Shown: positions 33,810 to 42,971 of the stretch, in pieces
Layout of the letters: every line of letters begins with the position of its first letter
Position numbering within the stretch: the first letter of the stretch is position 1
NCBI RefSeq assembly: GCF_031979925.1
Contig: NZ_DALZFB010000001.1
Coordinates: 496,001-560,000, forward strand
Length of the DNA: 64,000 bases
DNA from: Pseudescherichia sp031979925
GTDB lineage: Bacteria; Pseudomonadota; Gammaproteobacteria; Enterobacterales; Enterobacteriaceae
Direction of reading: 5' to 3'
Notes under the pieces: generated by a model
Databases searched by the model: none
Seen by the model: the letters and a program-made list of their open reading frames with translations, nothing else
Told to the model about the DNA's origin: nothing
Program-made: the position numbers and the translations under genes

Positions 33810-34605
33810 TCGCGCACCGCTGCTGTTAAAACTGGCTGCCTGGGGCGGGGTGGTTTTTCTGCACTTCCCGCTGCTAATCATCGCTATCTATGCCTTTAAT
33901 ACCGAAGATGCCGCCTTCAGCTTTCCCCCGCAGGGCCTGACGCTGCGCTGGTTTACAGTGGCCGCGTCACGAAGCGATATTCTTGATGCAGTGACACTGT
34001 CACTTAAAGTGGCGGCGCTGGCAACGCTGGTGGCGCTAATTCTTGGCACGCTTGCTGCTTGTGCTCTCTGGCGCAGCCAGTTTTTTGGCAAAAGTGCTAT
34101 CTCGCTGCTGCTTCTTCTGCCCATTGCGCTGCCGGGCATCGTTACCGGGCTGGCGCTGCTGACGGCGTTTAAAACGGTGGGGCTGGAGCCGGGGTTTCTG
34201 ACCATCGTGATTGGTCATGCCACCTTCTGTGTGGTGGTTGTCTTTAATAACGTTATTGCCCGCTTCAGGCGTACCGCCTGGAGCATGGTGGAGGCGTCGA
34301 TGGATCTCGGGGCCAACGGCTGGCAGACCTTTCGCTATGTGGTGCTGCCAAACCTTGGCTCGGCGCTGCTGGCAGGCGGGATGCTGGCCTTTGCCCTGTC
34401 GTTTGACGAGATTATCGTCACCACCTTTACCGCCGGACACGAACGCACCCTGCCGCTGTGGCTGCTGAACCAGCTGGGCAGGCCGCGCGAGGTGCCGGTC
34501 ACCAACGTGGTGGCTCTGCTGGTGATGCTGGTGACAACCCTGCCCATTTTGGGTGCCTGGTGGCTGACCCGCAGAGGCGAGAACGCCTTTGGCAATGAGA
34601 AATAA
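33799..34605 (+). CDS. ydcV: ABC transporter permease YdcV
   Basis: A 268-residue permease of the PotC type (E. coli 264), partner of YdcU. Six hydrophobic segments begin with LAAWGGVVFLHFPLLIIAIYAFN. The EAA loop reads VEASMDLGANGWQTFRYVVLPNLGSALLAG, and FALSFDEIIVTTFTAG is a typical PotC-family block. The start lies inside ydcU. patD follows after 24 bases. Confidence 0.94.
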   Translation: MHSDRAPLLLKLAAWGGVVFLHFPLLIIAIYAFNTEDAAFSFPPQGLTLRWFTVAASRSDILDAVTLSLKVAALATLVALILGTLAACALWRSQFFGKSAISLLLLLPIALPGIVTGLALLTAFKTVGLEPGFLTIVIGHATFCVVVVFNNVIARFRRTAWSMVEASMDLGANGWQTFRYVVLPNLGSALLAGGMLAFALSFDEIIVTTFTAGHERTLPLWLLNQLGRPREVPVTNVVALLVMLVTTLPILGAWWLTRRGENAFGNEK

Positions 34606-34629
34606 TTGACCCTCAAACAGGATATGATT

Positions 34630-36054
34630 ATGCAAGCTCAACTGTTAATTAATGGCGAACTGGTAAGCGGCGAAGGTGAAAAGCAGGCGGTCTACAATCC
34701 CGCCACCGGGGAGGTGCTGCTGGAGATTGCCGAAGCCTCTGCTGCTCAGGTGGATGCCGCCGTGCAGGCCGCGGATCGCGCCTTTGCCGAGTGGGGCTAT
34801 GCGACGCCAAAAGTCCGCGCCCAGGCGCTGCTCGATCTCGCCCAGGCCATTGAAGATAACGCCGAGGCGCTGGCTCAGCTCGAGTCTCTCAACTGTGGCA
34901 AGCCGCTGCACTGTGTGATCGGGGATGAGATCCCCGCCGTAGTCGACGTGTTCCGCTTCTTTGCCGGGGCGGCGCGCACTCTCAATGGCCTGGCGGCGGG
35001 TGAATATCTGGAGGGGCACACCTCGATGATCCGCCGCGATCCGGTGGGCGTAGTGGCGTCGATTGCGCCCTGGAACTATCCGCTGATGATGGCCGCCTGG
35101 AAACTGGCTCCGGCGCTGGCGGCGGGCAACTGCGTGGTGATTAAGCCCTCGGAAATTACCCCGCTTACCGCCCTGAAGCTGGCAGAGCTGGCGAAGGATA
35201 TCTTCCCGGCTGGCGTACTCAACGTGCTGTTTGGCCGGGGTAAAACCGTCGGCGATCCGCTCACCGGCCACGAGAAGGTGCGGATGGTCTCACTGACCGG
35301 CTCGATTGCCACCGGGGAGCATATCATCGGCCATACCGCCTCCTCGGTGAAGCGCACCCATATGGAGCTGGGCGGCAAAGCGCCTGTGATTGTCTTTGAC
35401 GACGCTGACCTCGATGCGGTGGTGGAAGGGGTGCGCACCTTTGGCTACTACAACGCGGGCCAGGACTGTACCGCCGCCTGCCGTATCTATGCTCAGAAGG
35501 GCATCTACGATGCGCTGGTAGAGAAGCTGGGCGCGGCGGTGGCAAGCCTGAAGATGGGCGCGCCGGATGATGAGAGCACCGAGCTGGGACCGCTCAGCTC
35601 CGCAGCGCATCTTGAGCGGGTAACCAATGCCGTCGAAGCGGCGAAAGCACTGGGGCATATCAGCGTAGTAACCGGCGGCGCGAAACGCGACGGCGCGGGC
35701 TACTATTTCCAACCGACGCTGCTGGCAGGGGCTAAGCAGGAGGATGACATCGTCCAGCATGAAGTGTTTGGTCCGGTGGTAAGCGTGACCGCGTTTGATG
35801 ATGAAGAGCAGGTGCTGGGGTGGGCTAACGACTCCCGATATGGGCTGGCCTCATCGGTCTGGACCCGCGACGTGGGCCGGGCGCACCGGCTAAGCGCCCG
35901 TCTGCAGTACGGCTGCACCTGGGTCAACACCCACTTTATGCTGGTGAGCGAGATGCCGCACGGCGGGCAAAAGATGTCTGGCTACGGCAAGGATATGTCA
36001 GTCTACGGCATTGAGGACTACACCGTGATTCGCCATGTCATGATAAAACACTAA
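34630..36054 (+). CDS. patD: Gamma-aminobutyraldehyde dehydrogenase PatD (YdcW)
   Basis: NAD-dependent aldehyde dehydrogenase that oxidises 4-aminobutanal to GABA in putrescine breakdown. It has 474 residues, the same length as E. coli, with very high identity. Catalytic Cys280 is in YYNAGQDCTAAC, general-base Glu246 in HMELGGKAP, and the cofactor loop is SLTGSIATGE at 221-230. AGGA lies eight bases before the chosen ATG; an upstream TTG in frame is rejected by homology. Its placement at the end of ydcSTUV suggests that imported polyamine is channelled to GABA. A hairpin follows. Confidence 0.96.
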   Translation: MQAQLLINGELVSGEGEKQAVYNPATGEVLLEIAEASAAQVDAAVQAADRAFAEWGYATPKVRAQALLDLAQAIEDNAEALAQLESLNCGKPLHCVIGDEIPAVVDVFRFFAGAARTLNGLAAGEYLEGHTSMIRRDPVGVVASIAPWNYPLMMAAWKLAPALAAGNCVVIKPSEITPLTALKLAELAKDIFPAGVLNVLFGRGKTVGDPLTGHEKVRMVSLTGSIATGEHIIGHTASSVKRTHMELGGKAPVIVFDDADLDAVVEGVRTFGYYNAGQDCTAACRIYAQKGIYDALVEKLGAAVASLKMGAPDDESTELGPLSSAAHLERVTNAVEAAKALGHISVVTGGAKRDGAGYYFQPTLLAGAKQEDDIVQHEVFGPVVSVTAFDDEEQVLGWANDSRYGLASSVWTRDVGRAHRLSARLQYGCTWVNTHFMLVSEMPHGGQKMSGYGKDMSVYGIEDYTVIRHVMIKH

Positions 36055-36066
36055 GGTAGGTTCAGG

Positions 36067-36113
36067 TGGCTGAAACAGCAAGGGATGCCGTTCCAGCCAT
36101 AGTTTATCTTTTA
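36067..36113 (+). terminator. Probable terminator of the ydcSTUV-patD operon
   Basis: Thirteen-base stem with two A-C mismatches (outer arms TGGCTG / CAGCCA), seven-base loop, then TAGTTTATCTTTTATT. It starts 13 bases after the patD stop. Confidence 0.6.
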
Positions 36114-36274
36114 TTCTGGCCGCTAACGGACGACAGTGGGCCATAGGCAAGATTAAACTTCGGAGGATTCAATAAGTTCTTGCTTTTTAGGTCGTTAATC
36201 ATGGATTTCTGCCGTGGTGAGCAAACCATAGTCGACAAAGATATAACCTGTTCAATCAATCTTGAATTGGGCAT
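36104..36274 (-). CDS. Small protein next to the SDH-type protease, unknown function
   Basis: A 56-residue reading frame starting MPNSRLIEQVISLSTMVCSP and ending SSVSGQNKR, with no recognised domain and no hydrophobic helix. It is preceded by AGGGGG nine bases from the ATG and lies 35 bases after the protease gene on the same strand, so it is probably read with it. The base composition is AT-rich, as in the protease gene and unlike the flanking genes. I do not recognise it; it could be a partner, inhibitor or substrate of the protease, or a remnant. Confidence 0.45.
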   Translation of the reverse strand: MPNSRLIEQVISLSTMVCSPRQKSMINDLKSKNLLNPPKFNLAYGPLSSVSGQNKR

Positions 36275-36309
36275 GTTGTTATTCCCCCTGTAAGAGTAGC
36301 TCCACGCTA

Positions 36310-37200
36310 TCACTCTTGTGCGGCAATGTCATCAGCCAAAGATGACATTACGATTATCTCTTTTTGTACCTTGAATCTAAATTCCGTCAACATCTTATCT
36401 ATTTCTCTAAGATCTTCTGTTAGTTGTACGTTATCCGTAAAGTCCTCTATTTGAAGATTGAGATCGTTTCTAAGCGTATTAATACCTATAAATCGCCCAT
36501 GTGAATGCCAACGTCTGTTATCGCTAAGAGCCACTGCGATATCTTCGGCCCTGGCGATTTTATCTTCCGGGGTTACAGGTGCTTGAGTGGTTTCTCGTAC
36601 GTTCCAGTTACGAAATTTGTATTCAACAAGCCATTTCTTTAACAGATCTTTAGACAGCTCCCTGGCTTGCTCATAGCGTCTGAGCTGGGCTAAATCTAAG
36701 TTATTAAGCATCATTAATTCAGCCTGCGTAACCTGTCCGGTATGCGATTTGTTAATAACTTCCTCGACTTTATCCAGGTATCCAAGAGCAGGTACCCACT
36801 TGCCGTCAGGTGACTGGACCTGTGGATCAATCGGACCCAGCGAAGAAGCATAATCCATATAAATTTTATCACCAGACATGCACCAAATCGTACCGGCAGA
36901 CATGGCATAGTTAGGGACAATAAAATAGACCTCTTGATAAAAATGCCTGGTTATTTCAACCATTTTTTCTACAGACTCGACGGAGCCACCGCCGGTAGAA
37001 AGTATTATGACAAGAGAGCTTCTCTGTTTCCTTTTTGCTGTCCGACCAATGCCTTCAAGTACCGGTTGATAGATCTGTTTAGCCCACTCTGTGATTCCTC
37101 CATAGTACACAATGACATCTGAGTCTGGAAAGTGAACGTTTTTTAATTCATCAATTTTAAAAGCGATAAAGCCTTCAATTGTGTCATCTATATTGCTCAA
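36310..37200 (-). CDS. SDH-family Clp-fold serine protease
   Basis: A 296-residue protein of the ClpP/crotonase fold, related to the serine dehydrogenase proteinase (SDH_sah) and SppA-like group. Marks are a beta strand with glycine turn VIILSTGGGSVESVEKM (64-80, oxyanion side), FIVPNYAMSAGTIWCMSGDKIYMD (93-115) with Ser101 as the presumed nucleophile, and SSLGPIDPQVQ (119-129). There is no signal peptide or membrane helix, so it should act in the cytoplasm. The start is TTG at 37200 with GGAGAG about six bases upstream; no ATG fits. Codons and composition are AT-rich against the GC-rich neighbours patD and ortT, which marks it as imported cargo. Substrate unknown. Confidence 0.8.
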   Translation of the reverse strand: MSNIDDTIEGFIAFKIDELKNVHFPDSDVIVYYGGITEWAKQIYQPVLEGIGRTAKRKQRSSLVIILSTGGGSVESVEKMVEITRHFYQEVYFIVPNYAMSAGTIWCMSGDKIYMDYASSLGPIDPQVQSPDGKWVPALGYLDKVEEVINKSHTGQVTQAELMMLNNLDLAQLRRYEQARELSKDLLKKWLVEYKFRNWNVRETTQAPVTPEDKIARAEDIAVALSDNRRWHSHGRFIGINTLRNDLNLQIEDFTDNVQLTEDLREIDKMLTEFRFKVQKEIIVMSSLADDIAAQE

Positions 37201-37583
37201 AATACTCTCCGCAAATAATATGAATATAAATATTATTTAAATGAATGTAATTGGCAGGCTGAGGTCGCTGGTATTCAGGAGGGTTATATATTTTAGAGCC
37301 TCACCGTCATCACTGTGCCGATGATAGGGTTTATTTAAATTAGCGCAAGCTGATCTGTGTAAACAAGGGCGTTGCTCGAGATTTTAGTTAAATAAAGTCG
37401 AATTACTTGCTAGCGGTACAAAACTGCACCGCCGCCTTCCTGCTTTGCTCTTCTTTTCACCTTTCACTCTCGACATAATCGACAGGTCCGGTTTCCCTCA
37501 CTTTCGCAGGGATAAAGCTTGATTTACATCAATAAAAAATGCATATTGCGCGCGTTTTATTCTATTTTGAGCAAATGTCGGCT
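37201..37583. other. Non-coding gap between the protease gene and ortT
   Basis: About 380 AT-rich bases without a supported gene. It contains the protease promoter region at the left, a short inverted repeat GCGGT...ACCGC near 37413-37432, and at the right a perfect FNR-type box upstream of ortT. The frame of ortT is open 15 codons upstream to 37539 but that stretch covers its own promoter region. Confidence 0.7.
37519..37532. promoter_or_regulatory. FNR-type binding site upstream of ortT
   Basis: TTGATTTACATCAA is an exact match to the FNR consensus TTGAT-N4-ATCAA, 51-64 bases upstream of the ortT start. The AT-rich sequence after it (AATAAAAAATGCATATTGCG) could hold the promoter. Confidence 0.65.
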
Positions 37584-37757
37584 ATGACCCTATACCAAAA
37601 AATGCTGGTCTTCTACGCCGTAATGGCGACTATCTGTGCACTTATCACCTGGTTTCTGTCAAAGGATCGCAAGCGGATCCGCTTCCTGTGCGCGTTTCTG
37701 ATCGGCTCGACCTGGCCGATGAGCTTCCCGGTGGCGCTGCTGATTTCACTGTTCTAA
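37584..37757 (+). CDS. ortT: Orphan membrane toxin OrtT (YdcX), GhoT family
   Basis: A 57-residue two-helix membrane protein, the same length as and near-identical to E. coli OrtT. This is an orphan toxin of the GhoT type that damages the inner membrane and is induced under stringent-response conditions. The family signature is complete: MLVFYAVMATICALITWFLS (helix 1), DRKRIRFL, then IGSTWPMSFPVALLISLF (helix 2). No antitoxin gene such as ghoS is adjacent. The ATG at 37584 matches E. coli; the ribosome site is weak, which would limit expression. An FNR-type box lies upstream. In E. coli it follows patD directly; here the SDH protease block is in between. Confidence 0.9.
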   Translation: MTLYQKMLVFYAVMATICALITWFLSKDRKRIRFLCAFLIGSTWPMSFPVALLISLF

Positions 37758-37776
37758 GCGAACAGATTTAAAGAGG

Positions 37777-37806
37777 TTTCCCCGGCGCGCGCTGCGCCAC
37801 CGGGGG
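37777..37806. terminator. GC-rich hairpin between ortT and srfC
   Basis: Arms CCCCGG / CCGGGG with a GC-rich inner part between two convergent stop codons. On the minus strand AAACCTCTTT follows. A bidirectional terminator or a degenerate REP is likely. Confidence 0.5.
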
Positions 37807-37814
37807 ACAGGCTG

Positions 37815-39989
37815 TCAGGGCAGAAGCGCCCGCAGCGTTTTGCGCTGGGCATCCGTCACGTCAGCCGGGTGCTGATAACCAATGTTCTCGTTGCTGCGGG
37901 TATAGAGCGCTACCAGCCAGTCATAGACGTAGCGGGTCGCAGCATGAACCGGCTGCTCCCCCAGCCTGGTCAGTCTGCCTTCGGTGTGGGCTGGCGCGTC
38001 GGTGCTGAAGATCGCGCTGCCTTTCTGGATGCGGCTGGCCGGGCGCTGGCTTACCGCGACGTCGGCATAGCCAAGCCAGGCAATCAGGTTGCCAATGGCC
38101 GCATGCAGCTGCGCTGCGCAGGCGTTATCCCGCTGCATCAGCATTTGCAGCTGTCCGGCAAGGTCGAGGCGGTAACTGGTGGTAATGATAGTGTCCGCCA
38201 CCTGGCGCAGCGCAGAAGGGGTAATGCCCAGCCGGGTTGCGCTCTCCGCGCTGCGGCTCCACTGGCGCAGGTGGTTTACCCACATGGCGTGCGCCTGCTG
38301 ACCCGCATCCCGCGCAGCGCTGGCGCGCTCCGGCGTCTCCTGCGCATCGGCAAAGAGATCGATCGCCTCGTTAAACAGGCCGCTCACCTTCTCCTCGCGC
38401 GGCAGTTGCACCTTCCACAGGGCATCAAACTGTTTCATCTCCGGCAGCAAGCCCTCTAACAGCTCTCCGTGACGTCCGGCCTGAACCTGTAACTCACGAA
38501 TAGTCGCCTCAGCGCGGGCGCGGCGGGCATCAGTATCTTCCATCAGCGGCGAGAGCAGGGGCTGCATCAGATCGCGCAGCGTCTGGTGATGGCGCTCGCG
38601 GAGGGCATTCAGACGGCTAACACGCAACGACGGCGCGGTGGCCTGAGAGAGCCACTCAATCAGCCGTTGCAAACTGCTGGCGTCCAGCGCCTGCAGAGTT
38701 CCCCAGCGCTGGCCTGGCTTGCCCAGCAGCTGCTGGACGGTTTCGTCCAGATTCGACGAGGTGTTAAACCGCGCATCTTGCGGCGTAATCGCCCATACCA
38801 GCCCCGGCAACGCTGTCTCCTGGCCCGACTGCGTATCCTGCACCCAGTTCAGCAGAGCTTTGGCCGTAGCGGCGGTTTCGCTGCGCTGCGGCGTGGCGTT
38901 GCAGATCATCAGCACGTCCGGCTGCAGATGCTGACGATAGCGCTCCAGCAGCCAGCGGCATTTGCTATACCACAGGGGGCGCTCAGGCAGTGCCGCCGGG
39001 CAGGGGATATCCACAATATCGACCCCGTTCAGCACGCCGTTTTCGATGCAGAGCACCAGCTCGCAGGCCAGCAGCGACAAGGTGGCAAGAGGAATACTCA
39101 CCGCGTTTTGCAGTGCGTCTTTTGACAGAGGATGAACCACCACTTCAGCCTGCGCTTCAATGCTCCCTGCCGCCAGCGGATTTAAAAAGCCCTCGGTCGG
39201 CAAGGCAAAGTTATCTACCAGCAGGCTTAACGGCGCGGCCAGCTCGGCGGCGTTGCCGGTCTGGTGCAGAACGTGCGCCAGAGTCAGCCACTGCTCGGTC
39301 AGATCCTGCTGCTCACCCCACAGCAGCGACCAGGCGCTGGCCCGGGCGCGCAGATCCAGAGAGGGGATCAGGGTGGCGAACTGGTACCAGAGGCTATCAT
39401 CGATCTGCTGCTGCGCCGCGGGAACGGTGGTACGCCAGAACGCGGCGATAGAGGCCACCTCTTCAGCGGTGATGCCCGCCACCGGGTGCGGCTGACGCAG
39501 CCCGCGCCAGCGGCTAAGGCGATCTTCAATTACTGCCCGGTCGACGAGGTGACGCTCATGCTCTCCGGCGGCATGGGCGATAAACACCTGTACCAGCTCG
39601 GCCTCGCTAATCAGGCGCAGACGCAGGGGAAACGCATCGTCAACGCTTTGGGCTTGGGTCGTGAAGCGTAGCGCCATGCCGGTCAGGGCATGGCCAGGAT
39701 TGATATGGCTCAGGTAGTCAAAGCTCTTCTCTCCCGCCTTAACGTTCACCCGGCCGCTACCGCTGCTGCACAGGGCGGTAAGCAGGTGGGCTTTCGCCGC
39801 CTGGGCGTGGCCGTAGAGGCCTACGGTGCGGTGCTGGTTAGTCGCGCGCGCCAGCACGCTCTCATGCGCGGCGGCGGCGGTCAGGCGCAGCAGCAGGGCG
39901 TCGGCGTCATCGTCAAGCAGCGGGGCGTGCTGGCGGGTCTCATCTATCCATGCCATTAATGCCTGGGAGGTTTTGCTCAGATCTCTCAT
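37815..39989 (-). CDS. srfC: SrfC family putative virulence factor (P-loop protein)
   Basis: A 724-residue protein of the SrfC family, third gene of srfABC. A degenerate P-loop, GLYGHAQAAKAHLLTAL (57-73), suggests nucleotide binding near the N-terminus. A dynamin-like or GTPase-like layout is possible, since a later block VDIVDIPCPAALPERPLW (about 320-340) looks like a G3-type region and VLMICNATPQR like a G4-type strand. There is no signal peptide and no clear membrane helix. The C-terminal half is helical with heptads. The ATG overlaps the srfB stop (ATGA). In Salmonella the srf genes were named as SsrB-regulated; the activity is not established to my knowledge, although toxin activity has been claimed for the Xenorhabdus set. 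Confidence 0.85.
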   Translation of the reverse strand: MRDLSKTSQALMAWIDETRQHAPLLDDDADALLLRLTAAAAHESVLARATNQHRTVGLYGHAQAAKAHLLTALCSSGSGRVNVKAGEKSFDYLSHINPGHALTGMALRFTTQAQSVDDAFPLRLRLISEAELVQVFIAHAAGEHERHLVDRAVIEDRLSRWRGLRQPHPVAGITAEEVASIAAFWRTTVPAAQQQIDDSLWYQFATLIPSLDLRARASAWSLLWGEQQDLTEQWLTLAHVLHQTGNAAELAAPLSLLVDNFALPTEGFLNPLAAGSIEAQAEVVVHPLSKDALQNAVSIPLATLSLLACELVLCIENGVLNGVDIVDIPCPAALPERPLWYSKCRWLLERYRQHLQPDVLMICNATPQRSETAATAKALLNWVQDTQSGQETALPGLVWAITPQDARFNTSSNLDETVQQLLGKPGQRWGTLQALDASSLQRLIEWLSQATAPSLRVSRLNALRERHHQTLRDLMQPLLSPLMEDTDARRARAEATIRELQVQAGRHGELLEGLLPEMKQFDALWKVQLPREEKVSGLFNEAIDLFADAQETPERASAARDAGQQAHAMWVNHLRQWSRSAESATRLGITPSALRQVADTIITTSYRLDLAGQLQMLMQRDNACAAQLHAAIGNLIAWLGYADVAVSQRPASRIQKGSAIFSTDAPAHTEGRLTRLGEQPVHAATRYVYDWLVALYTRSNENIGYQHPADVTDAQRKTLRALLP

Positions 39990-42967
39990 TTCAGGTACAC
40001 GCTCCCGCTGTCAATCCAGTAGTGGCTGCCGCTGTGGCGGCGATCGGCCAGGGTATTCAGTTTAAATGTTAATGCATCGGCAGCTACCGGCGTACCGTCC
40101 TGCAGCCAGGCTTCGCTCAGGGTGAAGGCTTCCGGCCCAAGCGCTTTACTGCCGCCGGTAAGGGCCAGCCGCACGTTAAGCACCCCGTCTCCGGCGATGG
40201 CTTTCGCCAGCTCCGGCGAGTTGATGCTCAGGGTATAGAGCGGCGTAGCGGGCCAGCGGGCGTTGGCGAGCTGACGGAAGCCCAGCGTGACGTTGCCACG
40301 CAGCGGGAAGTGCAGGCGGGCATCCAGCTTCGCCCCTGACCTGTCCAGGTCGATATCCTCGTACCAGACGTTCTCTTCGCGCAGGGTATTGACCACGTTA
40401 TCCAGCACGCCAAGATAGCGCACGGTGGAGTAGGCCCCGATATCCGCCGCTTTAAAGTTGAAGCGCGGCAGGCGCAGATCCAGCGCCAGGCTGCACAGCA
40501 TCGCCCCGACGGCGGCGGTGGATTTCGGGTTGCCGATCCGCCCCTGCTGGTTAAAGGGATACCACTCATGCACCCGGTACTTATCGAGCCACACCATACG
40601 GTTAACCGGCACCGGCTGTAGATGGCGGATCAGCGCCTGTACGCCCGGCAGGCAGCCCGGACGTCCGGTAACCAGCAGCACGTCACAGGCGTAGTGGGAG
40701 ATGGCTTCACACACCGCATGGATCGGCGCGGTGAGGGTAAACTGCCCGCCGAGCATCGCCGCCTGCAGATCGCTAAAGTTAACCTGCAACGGCACGGCGA
40801 AGAGGTCGAACTCAGCAGAACCGGCAGGCAGAGCGTGATCGATCGCCTGCTTCAGATAGCTCATGACGTTGCGTGTCGGCTGCTGGGTAAGCAGTTCGCC
40901 AAAGGTAGCGTGCAGCCCCGCCAGCGGATCGTTGATATCGCTCCGCTCCCAGGCCGAGAGGATTGCATGACCAATCGGCATAAAGAGCTGGAGCGTCGTC
41001 TGCTGGCGCAGTACCGCCTGGGTGTCGATGCGGCCGGAGTCGCCGAACAGCGTCGCCATCAGCGCGGCGGCGTCGGTAATGCCCGACTTTTGCAGCTGGG
41101 TTTGCAGGGCGGGCAGCACGCAGCGCTGGATAACATCCAGAAGAATGTCGTCTCCTGCCACCTTAAAACCTTCCCGGAATAGCAGGTGTGGGGTGATCTT
41201 GACGTTGCTGCCGGTGCCGTCATCCAGCTGGTAGTGGACGATGGCCATGTCGGTAGTACCGCCGCCGATATCAATCGATGCCACCCGCAGAGCGCGACCC
41301 GGCGTTTCGTCCGGCGCGCCGGTGCGGTCCGGGCGGGCGAGGGAGGCGAAAAAGGTCTCCGTCTGCCCGGCGTAGTGGGAGATCGCTTCATTATAGAGCC
41401 AGACCAGCTGACCGCAGCTGGCTTCGTCCCACTCCATCTGGATCTGCGGGACGGGCACCACGCTCTTCTCGCGCTGTTTGCTGCTGGAGAAATCGTCATC
41501 CTGCGGATGCCAGCCCATCGCTTTCCATACCAGGGCGATGGCTTCAAACATACGGCGGCGGAAGATCTCTCGCTCCTGCTTCGGCATCGCCGATGGCAGG
41601 GTCAGGATAATGGTACGCAGCTGGCGTGGTGAGGCCGGGAAGCCCAGCCGCAGGCGCGTCGCCACGCTGTTGATCTGTCCCAGGGCCTGGGCCAGCAGCT
41701 CGCACAGCATGTGGGTCATCAGCGTGCTGCGACTGTACTGCGGGGAGAAGACCGGCAGACGCTCATCCAGCGGCAGGGTGTAGAGCGGCTGGCCGTCGTC
41801 GTTCATCAGGTTCATCAGCGGAAAAGCGGTCGCTAACGGCTCGCGCTGGGACTTGCTGTTCATCTGGCTAAAGCGCCAGTCCTGTAGTACCGGGGTCTCA
41901 TCCCACAGGTAGCGGCGCGGGCTGGAGATGCCGCTGTTACCTTCGGTGCCCAGACGCTGCATCGCCAGCTTGCGGGCCTCGTCGCCGACGCGGACGATAG
42001 AGGGCCAGACGAAAGCATCTTCACGACCACTTTCAACGGAAAAGTGCTGTTTGCCGAAGCGCGCCTCGGAGAACTCCAGCCGGCTGGTAAACATCGGCTC
42101 GTTCAAAAATTGCGGCTCGCTCAGGGAGCGCACCTGCAACTCCGCCGTCTGGCGCAGGCCATCGTTAGCATCACCCTGATCCTCAATAATGACGCCGCAG
42201 GTGTGGGTGTTGCCGACGTCGAGGATCAGATCCACCGGAATGGCCGGAGTGCTCAGAGTATGGGTAACGATTTTAACTTCTGGTACGGTCAGCTGCTCGC
42301 CCAACAGCGTGAGCAGGTTGAGCCAGTGGGCCTGGTACTCAAAGCCGCGCAGGGCCTGAGCAATATCCCGCTCGCTGCGGTTCTCTACGCTGGTGACGTA
42401 GTGCAGGAACGCCTCGCGCAGCCAGCCATCAATCCAGGTCTGGTCGAGAAAATCAAACACCTCATCGTCGCGCCACGCCAGCGCAAAACGGGTGCCGTTC
42501 AGGATGTCATTGGTGGCCGGAGCCAGTACTCCAGGCGAGAGATCGTTGATCTGGCTGTCCAGTGCCAGGGTAACGCGGTGGGTGTTGCCTGCGCTGTCCG
42601 GCTCGGCCAGCTTGCGGATCTGCACCCTGGCCCAGTTGTCCGGACCCTCCACAAAGGTACGCGGCGGGTTAAAGCGTAAGAAAGGTATGGGCAGCCAGAC
42701 GCCGTCCAGTACCGCCAGCGACTCAAGCAGCGGCAGGGTACTCTCCGGCTTCACCACCTCCGGCTGGCCGCCGTCGCGCCCAGGCAGCGTATAGCGGTTG
42801 TTAATCAGATCGTAATCGAGGCGCAGCAGCGGCCCGTTAGCGGTCTTTCGCACAAAGCGTCCGCTCTGTAACGAGGCCTGCGGCGTCAGGCCAAAGTCGA
42901 GGAACTGCACGCCGCTGTTGGCAATCAGCGTGACGCTCTGTTTGTAATCGCAAAGATTAACCAGCAT
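39986..42967 (-). CDS. srfB: SrfB family putative virulence factor (actin/Hsp70-like ATPase)
   Basis: A 993-residue protein, the largest of the srf set. Two motifs of the actin/Hsp70 ATPase superfamily are clear: phosphate-1 at 248-259 (ILDVGNTHTCGV) and phosphate-2 at 564-577 (SIDIGGGTTDMAIV). An adenosine-type region may lie near 780-800 (VTGRPGCLPGVQAL). Residues 1-240 form a separate N-terminal region, with no signal peptide. The start is four bases after the srfA stop and the end overlaps srfC, so the three are made together. An assembly or chaperone-like ATPase working with SrfC is a reasonable inference from the motifs, but the biochemical role is not known to me. Confidence 0.88.
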   Translation of the reverse strand: MLVNLCDYKQSVTLIANSGVQFLDFGLTPQASLQSGRFVRKTANGPLLRLDYDLINNRYTLPGRDGGQPEVVKPESTLPLLESLAVLDGVWLPIPFLRFNPPRTFVEGPDNWARVQIRKLAEPDSAGNTHRVTLALDSQINDLSPGVLAPATNDILNGTRFALAWRDDEVFDFLDQTWIDGWLREAFLHYVTSVENRSERDIAQALRGFEYQAHWLNLLTLLGEQLTVPEVKIVTHTLSTPAIPVDLILDVGNTHTCGVIIEDQGDANDGLRQTAELQVRSLSEPQFLNEPMFTSRLEFSEARFGKQHFSVESGREDAFVWPSIVRVGDEARKLAMQRLGTEGNSGISSPRRYLWDETPVLQDWRFSQMNSKSQREPLATAFPLMNLMNDDGQPLYTLPLDERLPVFSPQYSRSTLMTHMLCELLAQALGQINSVATRLRLGFPASPRQLRTIILTLPSAMPKQEREIFRRRMFEAIALVWKAMGWHPQDDDFSSSKQREKSVVPVPQIQMEWDEASCGQLVWLYNEAISHYAGQTETFFASLARPDRTGAPDETPGRALRVASIDIGGGTTDMAIVHYQLDDGTGSNVKITPHLLFREGFKVAGDDILLDVIQRCVLPALQTQLQKSGITDAAALMATLFGDSGRIDTQAVLRQQTTLQLFMPIGHAILSAWERSDINDPLAGLHATFGELLTQQPTRNVMSYLKQAIDHALPAGSAEFDLFAVPLQVNFSDLQAAMLGGQFTLTAPIHAVCEAISHYACDVLLVTGRPGCLPGVQALIRHLQPVPVNRMVWLDKYRVHEWYPFNQQGRIGNPKSTAAVGAMLCSLALDLRLPRFNFKAADIGAYSTVRYLGVLDNVVNTLREENVWYEDIDLDRSGAKLDARLHFPLRGNVTLGFRQLANARWPATPLYTLSINSPELAKAIAGDGVLNVRLALTGGSKALGPEAFTLSEAWLQDGTPVAADALTFKLNTLADRRHSGSHYWIDSGSVYLK

Positions 42968-42971
42968 AAGA

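Noticed and set aside
37413..37432. GCGGT...ACCGC repeat as an attachment site of the protease insertion
   Set aside because: No matching copy was seen at the other edge near 36.06-36.11 kb and no integrase gene is present.
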